A stretch of DNA of 64,000 bases from Arcobacteraceae bacterium (GTDB taxonomy: Bacteria > Campylobacterota > Campylobacteria > Campylobacterales > Arcobacteraceae). The DNA lies in NCBI GenBank assembly GCA_023229945.1, contig JALNYH010000004.1, positions 62,001 through 126,000 on the forward strand. Reading direction: 5' to 3'. The position numbers and the translations under genes were made by a program. The notes under the pieces were generated by a model. The model was not told the DNA's origin and ran no database searches. It saw nothing but the letters and a program-made list of their open reading frames with translations. This document shows, piece by piece, positions 1 through 8,121 of the stretch (positions within the stretch are counted from its first letter, which is position 1; every line of letters begins with the position of its first letter).

Positions 1-161
1 TTTATAAAATCTTTCAAATCAATAAAATCATCATTTCCAAATATCTCTTTTCTTGTAGTATTGAATCTGTGATTATGATAATCTAGGTTGTATATTGTAT
101 TATTTTTACACTTTATAGTTTCAAAATAAATTTGCTCTTTAGATACTATTGGGTCATTCAT
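1..161 (-). CDS. Aminotransferase class IV, PabC-like (3' end outside window)
   Basis: This is a partial gene: 53 codons are visible before it leaves the left edge. The ATG at 161 overlaps the TGA of pabB (ATGA), so the two are translationally coupled. The visible residues include FETIKC and LDYHNHRFNTTRKEIFG, which look like the N-terminus of fold-type IV PLP enzymes such as aminodeoxychorismate lyase. Being next to pabB supports the second step of p-aminobenzoate formation, elimination of pyruvate from aminodeoxychorismate. The catalytic lysine lies outside the window, so a branched-chain aminotransferase of the same fold is not excluded. Confidence 0.65.
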   Translation of the reverse strand, partial: MNDPIVSKEQIYFETIKCKNNTIYNLDYHNHRFNTTRKEIFGNDDFIDLKDFI

Positions 162-1117
162 GCTAAATATACCTTTGATATAAGTTCTTCATATTCTTGT
201 GATACATTACTGTCAAGGGTAATGCCTCCACCACTTTTATATACCATATTCCCATCATCATTTTTTTGAAGAAATCGTATCATAACCCCACTGTCAAAAG
301 AAATACCATCAAAATATCCAAAAACTCCTGTAAAAAAGCCTCTATCATATTCTTCAACATCTTGGATTATTCGTACTGTGCTTCGTTTTGGAGCACCTGT
401 TATAGAGCCAGCTGGTAACAACTCATCCAATATTGAGCCTATATTTTCATACCAATTTTCTTCCATATCACCAACAATTTCAGAACTTATTTGATACAAT
501 TGCTTCTCTCCAGCACTAATTTTGTCTATATACCTAAAATTTGTAACTCTTACATTAGATGATACTATAGATAAATCATTTCTCAACAAATCTACTACCA
601 TTGTATGCTCTGCTAGTTCTTTTGGGTTATTTAGAAGCTTATTCTTGGCATCTTTGACGGAAGCATCAATAGTGCCTTTCATAGGGTATGTATATATTTT
701 ATTACCACAAATTTTTATAAATCTCTCTGGTGAAAAACATACGAATTTATCTTTGTAGTATAGCTTAAATTTAGCACTTGAATTGTCGTAAATTTCATTT
801 AAAGAGAAATTAGTTTGAATCTTTGTTGGGGCTGTGAGGTTTATTAGATATGTATTACCATCTTTAATGTGTTGGATAATTTTATCAAATTGGACTTTAT
901 ACTCTTTAAAATCTATTGGCTTTATATAATCAAATTTTTTTACTACTAAACTTTTTTCTTCACCATCAATACAAAATTGGATATTTTCGTTATTATAAGG
1001 ATTAGGAATAATATCAATTTCACTTTTGTCAAAGCTGATTACTACTAAAAATGGTGTTTTGTTTTTGCCAAGAGTATTTAACTCTTGGATTGTTGAATTA
1101 TTGAAACCTAACACCAA
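158..1117 (-). CDS. pabB: Aminodeoxychorismate synthase component I
   Basis: The enzyme converts chorismate plus amide nitrogen to 4-amino-4-deoxychorismate for folate synthesis. The chorismate-binding domain fills the 319 residues. It shows PMKGT (about 145-149), whose lysine is the PabB-specific nucleophile and separates it from anthranilate synthase TrpE, and GSITGAPK near 236. It is shorter than E. coli PabB (about 450) and lacks most of the N-terminal subdomain, as in other compact PabB proteins. The start is TTG at 1117 (or GTG at 1114), because an in-frame TGA lies at 1118-1120; the gene begins inside the 3' end of the upstream carboxypeptidase gene. It overlaps the PabC-like gene downstream. 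Confidence 0.88.
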   Translation of the reverse strand: MVLGFNNSTIQELNTLGKNKTPFLVVISFDKSEIDIIPNPYNNENIQFCIDGEEKSLVVKKFDYIKPIDFKEYKVQFDKIIQHIKDGNTYLINLTAPTKIQTNFSLNEIYDNSSAKFKLYYKDKFVCFSPERFIKICGNKIYTYPMKGTIDASVKDAKNKLLNNPKELAEHTMVVDLLRNDLSIVSSNVRVTNFRYIDKISAGEKQLYQISSEIVGDMEENWYENIGSILDELLPAGSITGAPKRSTVRIIQDVEEYDRGFFTGVFGYFDGISFDSGVMIRFLQKNDDGNMVYKSGGGITLDSNVSQEYEELISKVYLA

Positions 1118-2387
1118 TCATACCACAAAAGCTATTACCATCATAAAACTCTATTCTAAATGTTTTATTTTGATTATCCATAGCAAATCGTTCTATAATA
1201 TCACCTTTTTTTACAGTGATATCATCTTGGCTAACTTTGTTTTTTGTAACAAATCCAATAACATTGACCCTAATACCTTTTTGAGATAAAACATTGAAGT
1301 TGTTTTGAACATCAACTATTTCACCAAATTTAATCTCTTTGACTTCTCCATCAATATCTAGTTTGGCTGAATTGACATCACAATTAAAGTCAAAATACTG
1401 TGGATAAATAGTCCCTACTCTCAAGTGTCCTATTTGAATATCATAATACTTATCTCTTTTGATAACAGAACCTAATGGATGTGAAAATTCTATTATATTA
1501 TCTTCTTTTTTCATAGGTACGAATCTTGTCGCAAATTTTGTATCACTTAGTTCTATAGTAAATTTATCATTTAATTTTATTGTTCCATATTCACTCAAAC
1601 TTTTTTGAACATCATCACGAGTTAATTCAATATTTTTGGTATATTCTATTCCCATAACTTGCATAAGTGCCTCAAAAGAACGAAGTTGATATATTACTTT
1701 CAAATCAAGTTCAGTTATATTTTTGCTTGTTTCTACCGCAATTGCAGGTTTTTGATTTGTTACTGCATAGTATGTAAGTGATCTTTGCATAGCTTCATCT
1801 ACTTCTTTTGTTTCTGTATTCTTTACATTAAAAGTATGATGATTTTCGTGTAAATCTTTATTTAAGATAGATTCCATATTAGCTGTGATTTCATCAAGAT
1901 TTCCAAACTCAACATTTTCTATTTTGTGTTGGTCTATAATGTATGACTGTCCCCAAGCTGATGGGTTGAAAATTGCACTTTCCCATTTATGTCTGTAAAA
2001 TCCTCTTCCATCATGTAAGTTTGATACAAACGCAACTTCTGGCAAAGTTATAAGCTCTTTTATTCTCTCAACATGTCTAAAATCTGGGTCATTAGCTTGA
2101 ATATCAGCAAATTTTCTGTTCATATCACCATATTTTCCACGGCGATGTTCTACTATACTGTCAAAGTTTAGATTTGGCACAACATAAACTGAGCCTTTTT
2201 TGATATCATAATGTTTTAGCATAAGTACAGGGGCAAAATATCCTCCAGGTTCATCACCATGAACTCCACCAATTACAAGTAGTGTTGGGGCATTCGGTTC
2301 TCCTTGCATTTTATGAAAAGAAAAATCTCTTTGTGAAGCATATAAAGCTAAACTACATAATGTAAATATAAATATTTTTTTAAACAA
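1098..2387 (-). CDS. pgp1: Peptidoglycan carboxypeptidase, Pgp1/Csd4 family (M14)
   Basis: This is a periplasmic zinc carboxypeptidase of the M14 family, related to Csd4 (H. pylori) and Pgp1 (C. jejuni), which trim peptidoglycan tripeptide to dipeptide and set helical cell shape. Residues 1-18 form a signal peptide (hydrophobic run ending ALYAS). The zinc site can be read as GGVHGDEPGG (H43, E46) and H125 in SNLHDGRGF, with catalytic E219 in AIAVETSKN. The 429-residue length matches the family. The first zinc ligand is His, whereas H. pylori Csd4 is known for an unusual Gln there. The last 20 nt overlap pabB, a pairing more likely to reflect co-transcription than function. Confidence 0.85.
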   Translation of the reverse strand: MFKKIFIFTLCSLALYASQRDFSFHKMQGEPNAPTLLVIGGVHGDEPGGYFAPVLMLKHYDIKKGSVYVVPNLNFDSIVEHRRGKYGDMNRKFADIQANDPDFRHVERIKELITLPEVAFVSNLHDGRGFYRHKWESAIFNPSAWGQSYIIDQHKIENVEFGNLDEITANMESILNKDLHENHHTFNVKNTETKEVDEAMQRSLTYYAVTNQKPAIAVETSKNITELDLKVIYQLRSFEALMQVMGIEYTKNIELTRDDVQKSLSEYGTIKLNDKFTIELSDTKFATRFVPMKKEDNIIEFSHPLGSVIKRDKYYDIQIGHLRVGTIYPQYFDFNCDVNSAKLDIDGEVKEIKFGEIVDVQNNFNVLSQKGIRVNVIGFVTKNKVSQDDITVKKGDIIERFAMDNQNKTFRIEFYDGNSFCGMIGVRFQ

Positions 2388-2502
2388 TTTAAGACCTTGG
2401 TTATATATTAAAAATAGGTGGTATTTTACAATACAATCACTTAAGTAGTGTTACAAATTCCTATATATAATTCCAAACATCTAATTTTAAACAACTTTTT
2501 TG

Positions 2503-2508
2503 TATAAT
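2503..2508 (+). promoter_or_regulatory. -10 box of the cyclophilin-purL unit
   Basis: TATAAT preceded by a T-rich run and a TG (TTTTTTGTATAAT), about 36 nt before the cyclophilin ATG. This is the usual Campylobacterota housekeeping promoter form, with no clear -35. Confidence 0.6.
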
Positions 2509-2543
2509 ACCAAAAATTTCAAAATAAAAAATTAAGGACTTAT

Positions 2544-3050
2544 ATGTTTGGATTTGGAAAAGATCTTAAAGAGTACACAATAGACGAAGCTACAATGGCT
2601 AAGTTTCAATATGCAAAAATTACAACTGACCATGGTGTTATTTGGGTTAAATTATTTCCAAAAGAGACTCCTATAGCTGTGGCAAACTTTGCAACATTAG
2701 CAAATGATGGCTTTTATAATGGTCTTAAATTTCACAGAGTAATACCTGGATTTATGGCTCAAGGTGGATGTCCAAACGGTAGAGGAAATGGCGGACCAGG
2801 ATGGTCAATCAAATGTGAAACAGGAGCTGATAAACAAGTTCATAAAAGAGGAAGTTTGTCTATGGCTCATGCTGGTAAAAACACTGGTGGAAGTCAATTC
2901 TTTATATGTTTTGTACCATGTCCTCATCTTGATGGAGTTCACACTGTATTTGGTGGAATTGAAAAAAATGATAAAGATAGTTTTATAGCACTTGATGCTA
3001 TAGGTCAAGGTGACACAATCAAATCAATAGAAATTTTAGAAAATAAATAG
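2544..3050 (+). CDS. ppiB: Peptidyl-prolyl cis-trans isomerase, cyclophilin type
   Basis: A cyclophilin that isomerises Xaa-Pro bonds during folding. The 168 residues form a single domain with the family signature [13 protein letters not shown] (about 60-72), GGSQFFICF (about 112-120) and LDGVHTVFG (about 127-135). There is no signal peptide, so it is probably cytoplasmic. A -10 box lies close upstream, and purL starts 15 nt after the stop, so the two are probably co-transcribed. Confidence 0.93.
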   Translation: MFGFGKDLKEYTIDEATMAKFQYAKITTDHGVIWVKLFPKETPIAVANFATLANDGFYNGLKFHRVIPGFMAQGGCPNGRGNGGPGWSIKCETGADKQVHKRGSLSMAHAGKNTGGSQFFICFVPCPHLDGVHTVFGGIEKNDKDSFIALDAIGQGDTIKSIEILENK

Positions 3051-3065
3051 TAAGAAGGTCAACAA

Positions 3066-5276
3066 ATGCAAAAGCCACAATCCTTAGAAGAAATAGCATT
3101 AGCACATAAACTTAGTCTTGAAGATTTAACACATATTCAAAAAATCTTAGGTCGTGATCCAAATGTAGTAGAAATCGGTATCTTTTCTGCTATGTGGAGT
3201 GAACATTGTTCATATAAATCAAGTAAAAAATATTTAAGAGGTTTTCCAGTATCAGCTCCATGGGTTATACAAGGTCCAGGAGAAAATGCAGGTGTTATTG
3301 ATATAGGTGATGGTTATGCAGCTGTATTTAAAATGGAATCACACAACCACCCAAGCTTTATAGAGCCTTATCAAGGTGCTGCTACTGGAGTTGGTGGAAT
3401 TTTGAGAGATGTATTTACTATGGGTGCTCGTCCAGTTGCTAGTTTAAATTCTATCAGATTTGCTTCAATTGATGGTGATAGTGAAACAGCGAAAAAACAT
3501 AGATACCTTTTAAGAGGTGTTGTTGCTGGAATTGGTGGATACGGTAACTGTATGGGTGTTCCTACTGTTGGTGGAGAGACATCTTTTGAGGATTGTTATG
3601 CAGGGAACAACCTTGTAAATGCGTTTACTTTAGGGCTTGCAAAAAGTGATGAGATTTTTTATGGTAAGGCTGAGGGTATAGGCAATCCTGTAATGTATGT
3701 GGGAAGTAAAACAGGTCGTGATGGACTAGGTGGGGCGGTCATGAGTAGTGCTTCATTTGATGATGATAGTGCTAGTAAAAGACCAACTGTTCAAGTAGGT
3801 GACCCATTTACTGAAAAACTTTTACTTGAGGCTTGTTTGGAGCTGTTTAAAACTGACTTAATCATAGGTATCCAAGATATGGGAGCAGCTGGACTCACTT
3901 CAAGTTCATTTGAAATGGCTGGACGAAGTGGTAGCGGTATGATAATGCACCTTGACAAAGTACCAGCAAGAGAAGAAGGAATGACTCCTTATGATTTCAT
4001 GCTAAGTGAATCACAAGAAAGAATGCTTATTTGTGCAAAAAAAGGGTGTGAACAAGCTATTATTGATATATTTGAAAAATGGGAACTTGATGTTGCTGTG
4101 ATTGGTGAAGTTACAGCTACTGGTAATATGGAGCTATTTTGGCATGGTGAAAAATGTGCTGAAATTCCAGTACAACCTGTAAGTGAAGAAGCACCAGTAC
4201 TTGATCGCCCTATAGCAAAACCTGTTTATTTAGAGAGTGTTGCTGATGTAAAAATGAATAAAAATATTTCAAATCAAGAGGCATATGATGCACTTATGAG
4301 TGATATTGAAGTAGTTGATAAAAGCTGGATTTATACACAATTTGACTCAATGGTACAAACAAACACTATAAAAGGTCCTGGAAGTCTTGATGCAAGTGTA
4401 ATCAGAGTAAAAGAAACAGGTCGTGCGATTGCCATGAGTAGTGATTGTAATACAAGATTTTGTTATATCAACCCAAAACTTGGAGCTGCAGCAGCTGTTA
4501 TGCAAAGTGGTAGAAATGTAGCTACAAGTGGTGCTAGACCTCTAGCAATTACCGACAACCTAAACTTTGGTAACCCACAAAATCCTGAGGTTATGTGGCA
4601 GTTTAAAGAGTGTTGTGAAGGTATAAAAGATGCTTGTTTGGCACTTAATACTCCTGTAACTGGTGGAAATGTATCACTATACAATGAAACAAACGGTGTG
4701 AGTATATTCCCTACTCCTACTATTTGTATGGTTGGGGTAAATAGCGACGCTAACAAAGTACTACCAAGCAAACTTACAACTGATGGAAACAAACTTTATA
4801 TCATAGGTGACACAAAAAGCGAATTTGGTGGCTCACTGTATATGAAAAAGTTTTACGGAATAGTAGGCGGAGTTCACCCTGAAGTTGACTTTGATAAAGA
4901 GATGAAACTTTGGGATTTGATAATCAAAGCAAACGAAAAAGGCTTACTAAAATCTGCTAAAGATATAGGTGTAGGCGGACTAGCTGTGAGTTTATCAAAA
5001 ATGGCTTGTATTGGTGGCAAAGGTGTAGATGTAAAAGTAGATTTAACTTCTGGTAATGATTTATTTAGTGAAACACTAAGCCGAGCTATAGTTGAAGTAA
5101 CTCCTAGCAACAAAAACGCTTTTGAAGCACTTGCAAACGAAATAGGTATCAAAGTATCAAAAATAGGTACTATTGGCGGAGATAAAATCAAGATAAATGA
5201 TGTAGTAGCTGATTTATCAGGATTAAGTAAAGTATATTTCAATAGATTTAAAGAAGTAGTAGAACAAGATCTATAA
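3066..5276 (+). CDS. purL: Phosphoribosylformylglycinamidine synthase subunit PurL
   Basis: The ATP-dependent synthetase subunit of the fourth step of purine synthesis, converting FGAR to FGAM with ammonia from PurQ. The 736-residue length is typical of the small PurL that works with PurS and PurQ, neither of which is in this window. The characteristic [13 protein letters not shown] segment near residues 42-54, the MESHNHPS motif near 95 and the glycine-rich [11 protein letters not shown] run that follows are visible. It starts at ATG 3066 after a GAAGG ribosome site. A stem-loop lies 2 nt after the stop. Confidence 0.96.
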   Translation: MQKPQSLEEIALAHKLSLEDLTHIQKILGRDPNVVEIGIFSAMWSEHCSYKSSKKYLRGFPVSAPWVIQGPGENAGVIDIGDGYAAVFKMESHNHPSFIEPYQGAATGVGGILRDVFTMGARPVASLNSIRFASIDGDSETAKKHRYLLRGVVAGIGGYGNCMGVPTVGGETSFEDCYAGNNLVNAFTLGLAKSDEIFYGKAEGIGNPVMYVGSKTGRDGLGGAVMSSASFDDDSASKRPTVQVGDPFTEKLLLEACLELFKTDLIIGIQDMGAAGLTSSSFEMAGRSGSGMIMHLDKVPAREEGMTPYDFMLSESQERMLICAKKGCEQAIIDIFEKWELDVAVIGEVTATGNMELFWHGEKCAEIPVQPVSEEAPVLDRPIAKPVYLESVADVKMNKNISNQEAYDALMSDIEVVDKSWIYTQFDSMVQTNTIKGPGSLDASVIRVKETGRAIAMSSDCNTRFCYINPKLGAAAAVMQSGRNVATSGARPLAITDNLNFGNPQNPEVMWQFKECCEGIKDACLALNTPVTGGNVSLYNETNGVSIFPTPTICMVGVNSDANKVLPSKLTTDGNKLYIIGDTKSEFGGSLYMKKFYGIVGGVHPEVDFDKEMKLWDLIIKANEKGLLKSAKDIGVGGLAVSLSKMACIGGKGVDVKVDLTSGNDLFSETLSRAIVEVTPSNKNAFEALANEIGIKVSKIGTIGGDKIKINDVVADLSGLSKVYFNRFKEVVEQDL

Positions 5277-5278
5277 GT

Positions 5279-5302
5279 AATAAGTCACGAAAGTGGCTTA
5301 TT
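5279..5302 (+). terminator. Stem-loop after purL
   Basis: Ten-base arms AATAAGTCAC and GTGGCTTATT (one G-T pair) enclose a GAAA tetraloop. Only a weak T tract follows, so it may be an RNA-stabilising hairpin rather than a strong intrinsic terminator. Confidence 0.55.
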
Positions 5303-5410
5303 ATAGTATAACTAAAAATAATTATAAAAACTGAAAAGTTATTATAGGTAATATTATTTGTAATAAAATAAACTTCATTAAAGTGTATTAAATAAAGTAA
5401 AGGCATAAAA

Positions 5411-6181
5411 TTGAAAAAAAAATTTATGGGAAATTTAGGGAAATACATATCTTCTACCAGATACCATCAATGTACAATATCTAAAATCAATTCACGAATT
5501 AAATCTCTACTACTAGTAGTGATGTTGATAATGTTAGGGGGGGGTGGCACTCAATTAAGTTCTAATGATAATAAAAATATAATTTCTAAAAAAGAAAAAA
5601 CTATTTTAGTTATAGGAGATTCAATATCTCAAGGGTATAAACTAACCAAATCAAGACTTTATCCAAAAAAAGATTTAACGAAAAAAAATGAATATGGACA
5701 AATTTCTTTTGCTATTGAACAAGGTACGAAAGCAAAAGTATTAAACAATGGTATACCAGATAAAACTACTTTTTATATAAAAGAAAACTGGGATATTAAT
5801 GTTGCAACAGAAAATCCAGATATAGTATATATACATGTTGGAGTCAATGATTTTAGAAAAGGTTATAAATTTGAAGATGTAAAGCCAAATTTTTTATGGA
5901 TTATTCAAAAATGTAAAGCTGACAATATTAAATTGATTATGGCTAATATTGGGGGATACAAAAATATACCTCAAAAGATAGAGAAAGAAATAATAAAAAC
6001 TAATAATTGGCTTAAAACACAAGATGTAGAATTGATTGATTATGTGAAATGGTCAACAAATGGTACAGAAAAATTAGGATATTTAAAACCAAATATGTTT
6101 GCAGACTCAATTCATCCGACAAAAGAAGGCTATATGGAATATGGGCAATATATATTAGATAATTCGACAATCAACCAGTAA
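5411..6181 (+). CDS. SGNH/GDSL-family hydrolase with poly-G tract, membrane-anchored
   Basis: A serine esterase or lipase-like hydrolase, probably acting outside the cytoplasm. The blocks are visible: GDSISQG (Ser, near residue 70), glycine and VGVND (Asn, near 145) and DSIHP (Asp/His, near 232). A hydrophobic stretch at about 30-42 precedes the catalytic domain and looks like an uncleaved anchor or signal sequence. The listed start is TTG 5411; ATG 5426 is an alternative. Eight consecutive G at 5537-5544 code for glycine just after the hydrophobic segment. Reading with 7 or 9 G meets a stop within a few codons, so tract slippage would switch the gene off. Substrate unknown. Confidence 0.7.
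   Translation: MKKKFMGNLGKYISSTRYHQCTISKINSRIKSLLLVVMLIMLGGGGTQLSSNDNKNIISKKEKTILVIGDSISQGYKLTKSRLYPKKDLTKKNEYGQISFAIEQGTKAKVLNNGIPDKTTFYIKENWDINVATENPDIVYIHVGVNDFRKGYKFEDVKPNFLWIIQKCKADNIKLIMANIGGYKNIPQKIEKEIIKTNNWLKTQDVELIDYVKWSTNGTEKLGYLKPNMFADSIHPTKEGYMEYGQYILDNSTINQ
5537..5544 (+). repeat. Poly-G(8) tract in the SGNH hydrolase gene
   Basis: A run of eight G in a roughly 30% GC coding sequence. Long G tracts are the usual contingency-locus signal in Campylobacter and Helicobacter. The 8-G form is in frame here. Confidence 0.85.
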
Positions 6182-6279
6182 CTAACCTTTGTTTGAAATG
6201 TAAATACTTTAAATACAAATACACATATTAGCTAGTGTAATTTAATTTTTATTAAAATTTACATTAATCTACTTTTGGA

Positions 6280-6285
6280 TATAAT
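6280..6285 (+). promoter_or_regulatory. -10 box of purH
   Basis: TATAAT in the context TTTTGGATATAAT, 41 nt before the GTG start of purH. There is no obvious -35. Confidence 0.6.
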
Positions 6286-6326
6286 CATACAAATTAATTG
6301 ATAAAATAGATTCAAAGGTATAGTAA

Positions 6327-7868
6327 GTGAGTAAGAAAAGAGCATTAATAAGTGTAAGTGATAAAAGTGGTGTTGTAAATTTTGCAAAAGAGCTTGTGGG
6401 GCTTGGTTTTGAGATAATATCAACTGGTGGAACATACAAAACTTTAAAAGATAATAATATAGCTGTAATTGAAGCCAATGAAGTTACTAAATTTCCAGAG
6501 TGTTTTGAAGGTCGTGTAAAAACACTAAACCCTTATATTCACGGTGGGATTCTTCACAGACGCGACAAACAATCACACTTAGACCAAGCAAAAGAGCTAG
6601 GAATTGAGGGGATTGATTTGGTGTGTGTAAATCTATATCCATTCAAAGCAACTATCGAAAAAACTGATGATTTCGAAGAAATTATAGAAAATATAGATAT
6701 TGGTGGACCTGCTATGGTTAGAAGTGCTGCGAAGAATTTTGATAGCGTGATAATCATCACTGATGTGGCTGACTATGATTTGGTTTTACAAAATCTCAAA
6801 AACAATACAAATACTATCGAATTTAGAAGAGATTTGATGATAAAAGCTTATGAACATACAGCTAGTTATGACTCTATGATAGCAAACTATATGAACAAAA
6901 GATTTAAAAATGGTTTTGGTGACAAAACTTTTATAGTAGGAAATAAAGTATTTGATACAAGATATGGTGAAAACCCTCATCAAAAAGGGGCATTGTATGA
7001 GTTTGACAAGCACTTTTCAAATAAATTCAAAGTAATCAAAGGTGAGCCAAGCTTCAATAATATGGGTGATATTAGTGGAGCTGCAAAAATAGCAAGTGCG
7101 TTTGGAGATGACAATGCAATCGCAATAGTAAAACATGGAAATCCTTGTGGTTTTGCTATCAAAGATACATTGCTAGAAAGTTACACGGAAGCTCTTAAAT
7201 GTGACCCAGTAAGTGCATTTGGTGGTGTTGTAGCGGTAAATGGTATCGTTGAGCTTGACCTTGCAAAAAAAATGAACGAAATTTTCCTAGAAGTTGTATT
7301 TGCAGCGGACTTCACATCTGAAGCAGTAGAAGAACTAAGTAGAAAACAAAGAATCAAACTATTTAGCCAAGGTACGAAAAAGCTTGAAATGGCAAACGAT
7401 GAGATAAACTTCAAAATTGTTGATGGTGGATTTGTACTTCAAGACGCTGATAAGGTTGGCGTTGACGAAGTAAAAAATGCAAAACAAGTATCAAAATTAA
7501 GTGCCTCATCTGGGGAAATGAAAGATTTGGAGATTGCTTATAAGATAGCATCTTTGACAAAATCAAACTGTGTAGTTTATGTGAAAAACTCTGCTATGGT
7601 AGCTGTTGGTATGGGTATGACTTCAAGAGTTGATGCAGCAAAAGCAGCACTTAGAAAAGCAACTGACATGGGTCTTGATGTAAGTGGAGCATGTTTGGCT
7701 AGTGAAGCGTTTTTCCCATTTAGAGATAGTATAGACGAAGCTCAAAAAGCTGGTGTCAAATGCGTAATAGAACCAGGTGGAAGCGTAAGAGACGATGAAG
7801 TGATACAAGCTGCTGATGAATATGGCATGAGCTTGTATTTTACAGGTGTTAGACATTTTTTACATTAG
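6327..7868 (+). CDS. purH: Bifunctional AICAR transformylase / IMP cyclohydrolase
   Basis: Carries out the last two steps of IMP synthesis. The N-terminal MGS-like cyclohydrolase domain (about 1-190) has SVSDKSG, STGGT and [15 protein letters not shown]. The C-terminal transformylase domain carries KHGNPCGFA near 272 and ends with the family's GVRHFLH. The length (513) is normal. It starts at GTG 6327 with a promoter box 41 nt upstream. An octamer repeat block begins within a few bases of its stop. Confidence 0.96.
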   Translation: MSKKRALISVSDKSGVVNFAKELVGLGFEIISTGGTYKTLKDNNIAVIEANEVTKFPECFEGRVKTLNPYIHGGILHRRDKQSHLDQAKELGIEGIDLVCVNLYPFKATIEKTDDFEEIIENIDIGGPAMVRSAAKNFDSVIIITDVADYDLVLQNLKNNTNTIEFRRDLMIKAYEHTASYDSMIANYMNKRFKNGFGDKTFIVGNKVFDTRYGENPHQKGALYEFDKHFSNKFKVIKGEPSFNNMGDISGAAKIASAFGDDNAIAIVKHGNPCGFAIKDTLLESYTEALKCDPVSAFGGVVAVNGIVELDLAKKMNEIFLEVVFAADFTSEAVEELSRKQRIKLFSQGTKKLEMANDEINFKIVDGGFVLQDADKVGVDEVKNAKQVSKLSASSGEMKDLEIAYKIASLTKSNCVVYVKNSAMVAVGMGMTSRVDAAKAALRKATDMGLDVSGACLASEAFFPFRDSIDEAQKAGVKCVIEPGGSVRDDEVIQAADEYGMSLYFTGVRHFLH

Positions 7869-7870
7869 GA

Positions 7871-7917
7871 AGAGACTAAGAGACTAAGAGACTAAGAGAC
7901 TGAGAGACTGAGAGAGG
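7871..7917 (+). repeat. Octamer array, left arm, after purH
   Basis: Tandem octamers of the form AGAGACTA/AGAGACTG: three, then two, then a degenerate unit, starting 2 nt after the purH stop. Related words recur at 8037-8064 in the same orientation and at 8071-8105 inverted, so the gap up to the next gene is one repeat element. Confidence 0.85.
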
Positions 7918-8036
7918 AGCGTAACGAAAAGGTGAACTGCTTCACATTTTTCTCAAAGAGAGTGCAAGCACAACAGCTCCGCACGGCGATGTCTTTGTGC
8001 GAACAAAGTGAGTACAGACATACGCCTGAGTTCATT
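7918..8036. other. Hairpin-rich, GC-richer core of the octamer element
   Basis: About 120 bases between the octamer arms, clearly richer in G and C than the surroundings. Hairpins can be read at GTGAA/TTCAC (about 7931-7944), GTGC/GCAC (about 7959-7968) and a nested structure. In the nested one, GGCGATGTCT (7985-7994) pairs with AGACAT-A-CGCC (8016-8026), enclosing CTTTGT-GCGA-ACAAAG (7993-8008) with a GNRA-type loop. No open reading frame of note. Function unknown. Confidence 0.6.
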
Positions 8037-8105
8037 AAGACTGAGAAACTGAGGGACTGAGAAATAAAAAGCTTAGTTTCTCAGTCTCTTAGTTACTTAG
8101 TCACT
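8037..8105. repeat. Octamer array, right arms with hairpin
   Basis: Direct octamers (AGACTGAG, AAACTGAG, GGACTGAG) are followed by inverted ones (CTTAGTTT, CTCAGTCT, CTTAGTTA, CTTAGTCA). GACTGAGAAA (8055-8064) and TTTCTCAGTC (8077-8086) are perfect 10-base arms around a 12-base loop, which could also act as a terminator for purH. Confidence 0.8.
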
Positions 8106-8121
8106 CCAAATAAAGGCAACC

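Noticed and set aside
4463..5242. Antisense frames of 109 and 122 codons over purL
   Set aside because: Shadows of the purL reading frame with atypical composition.
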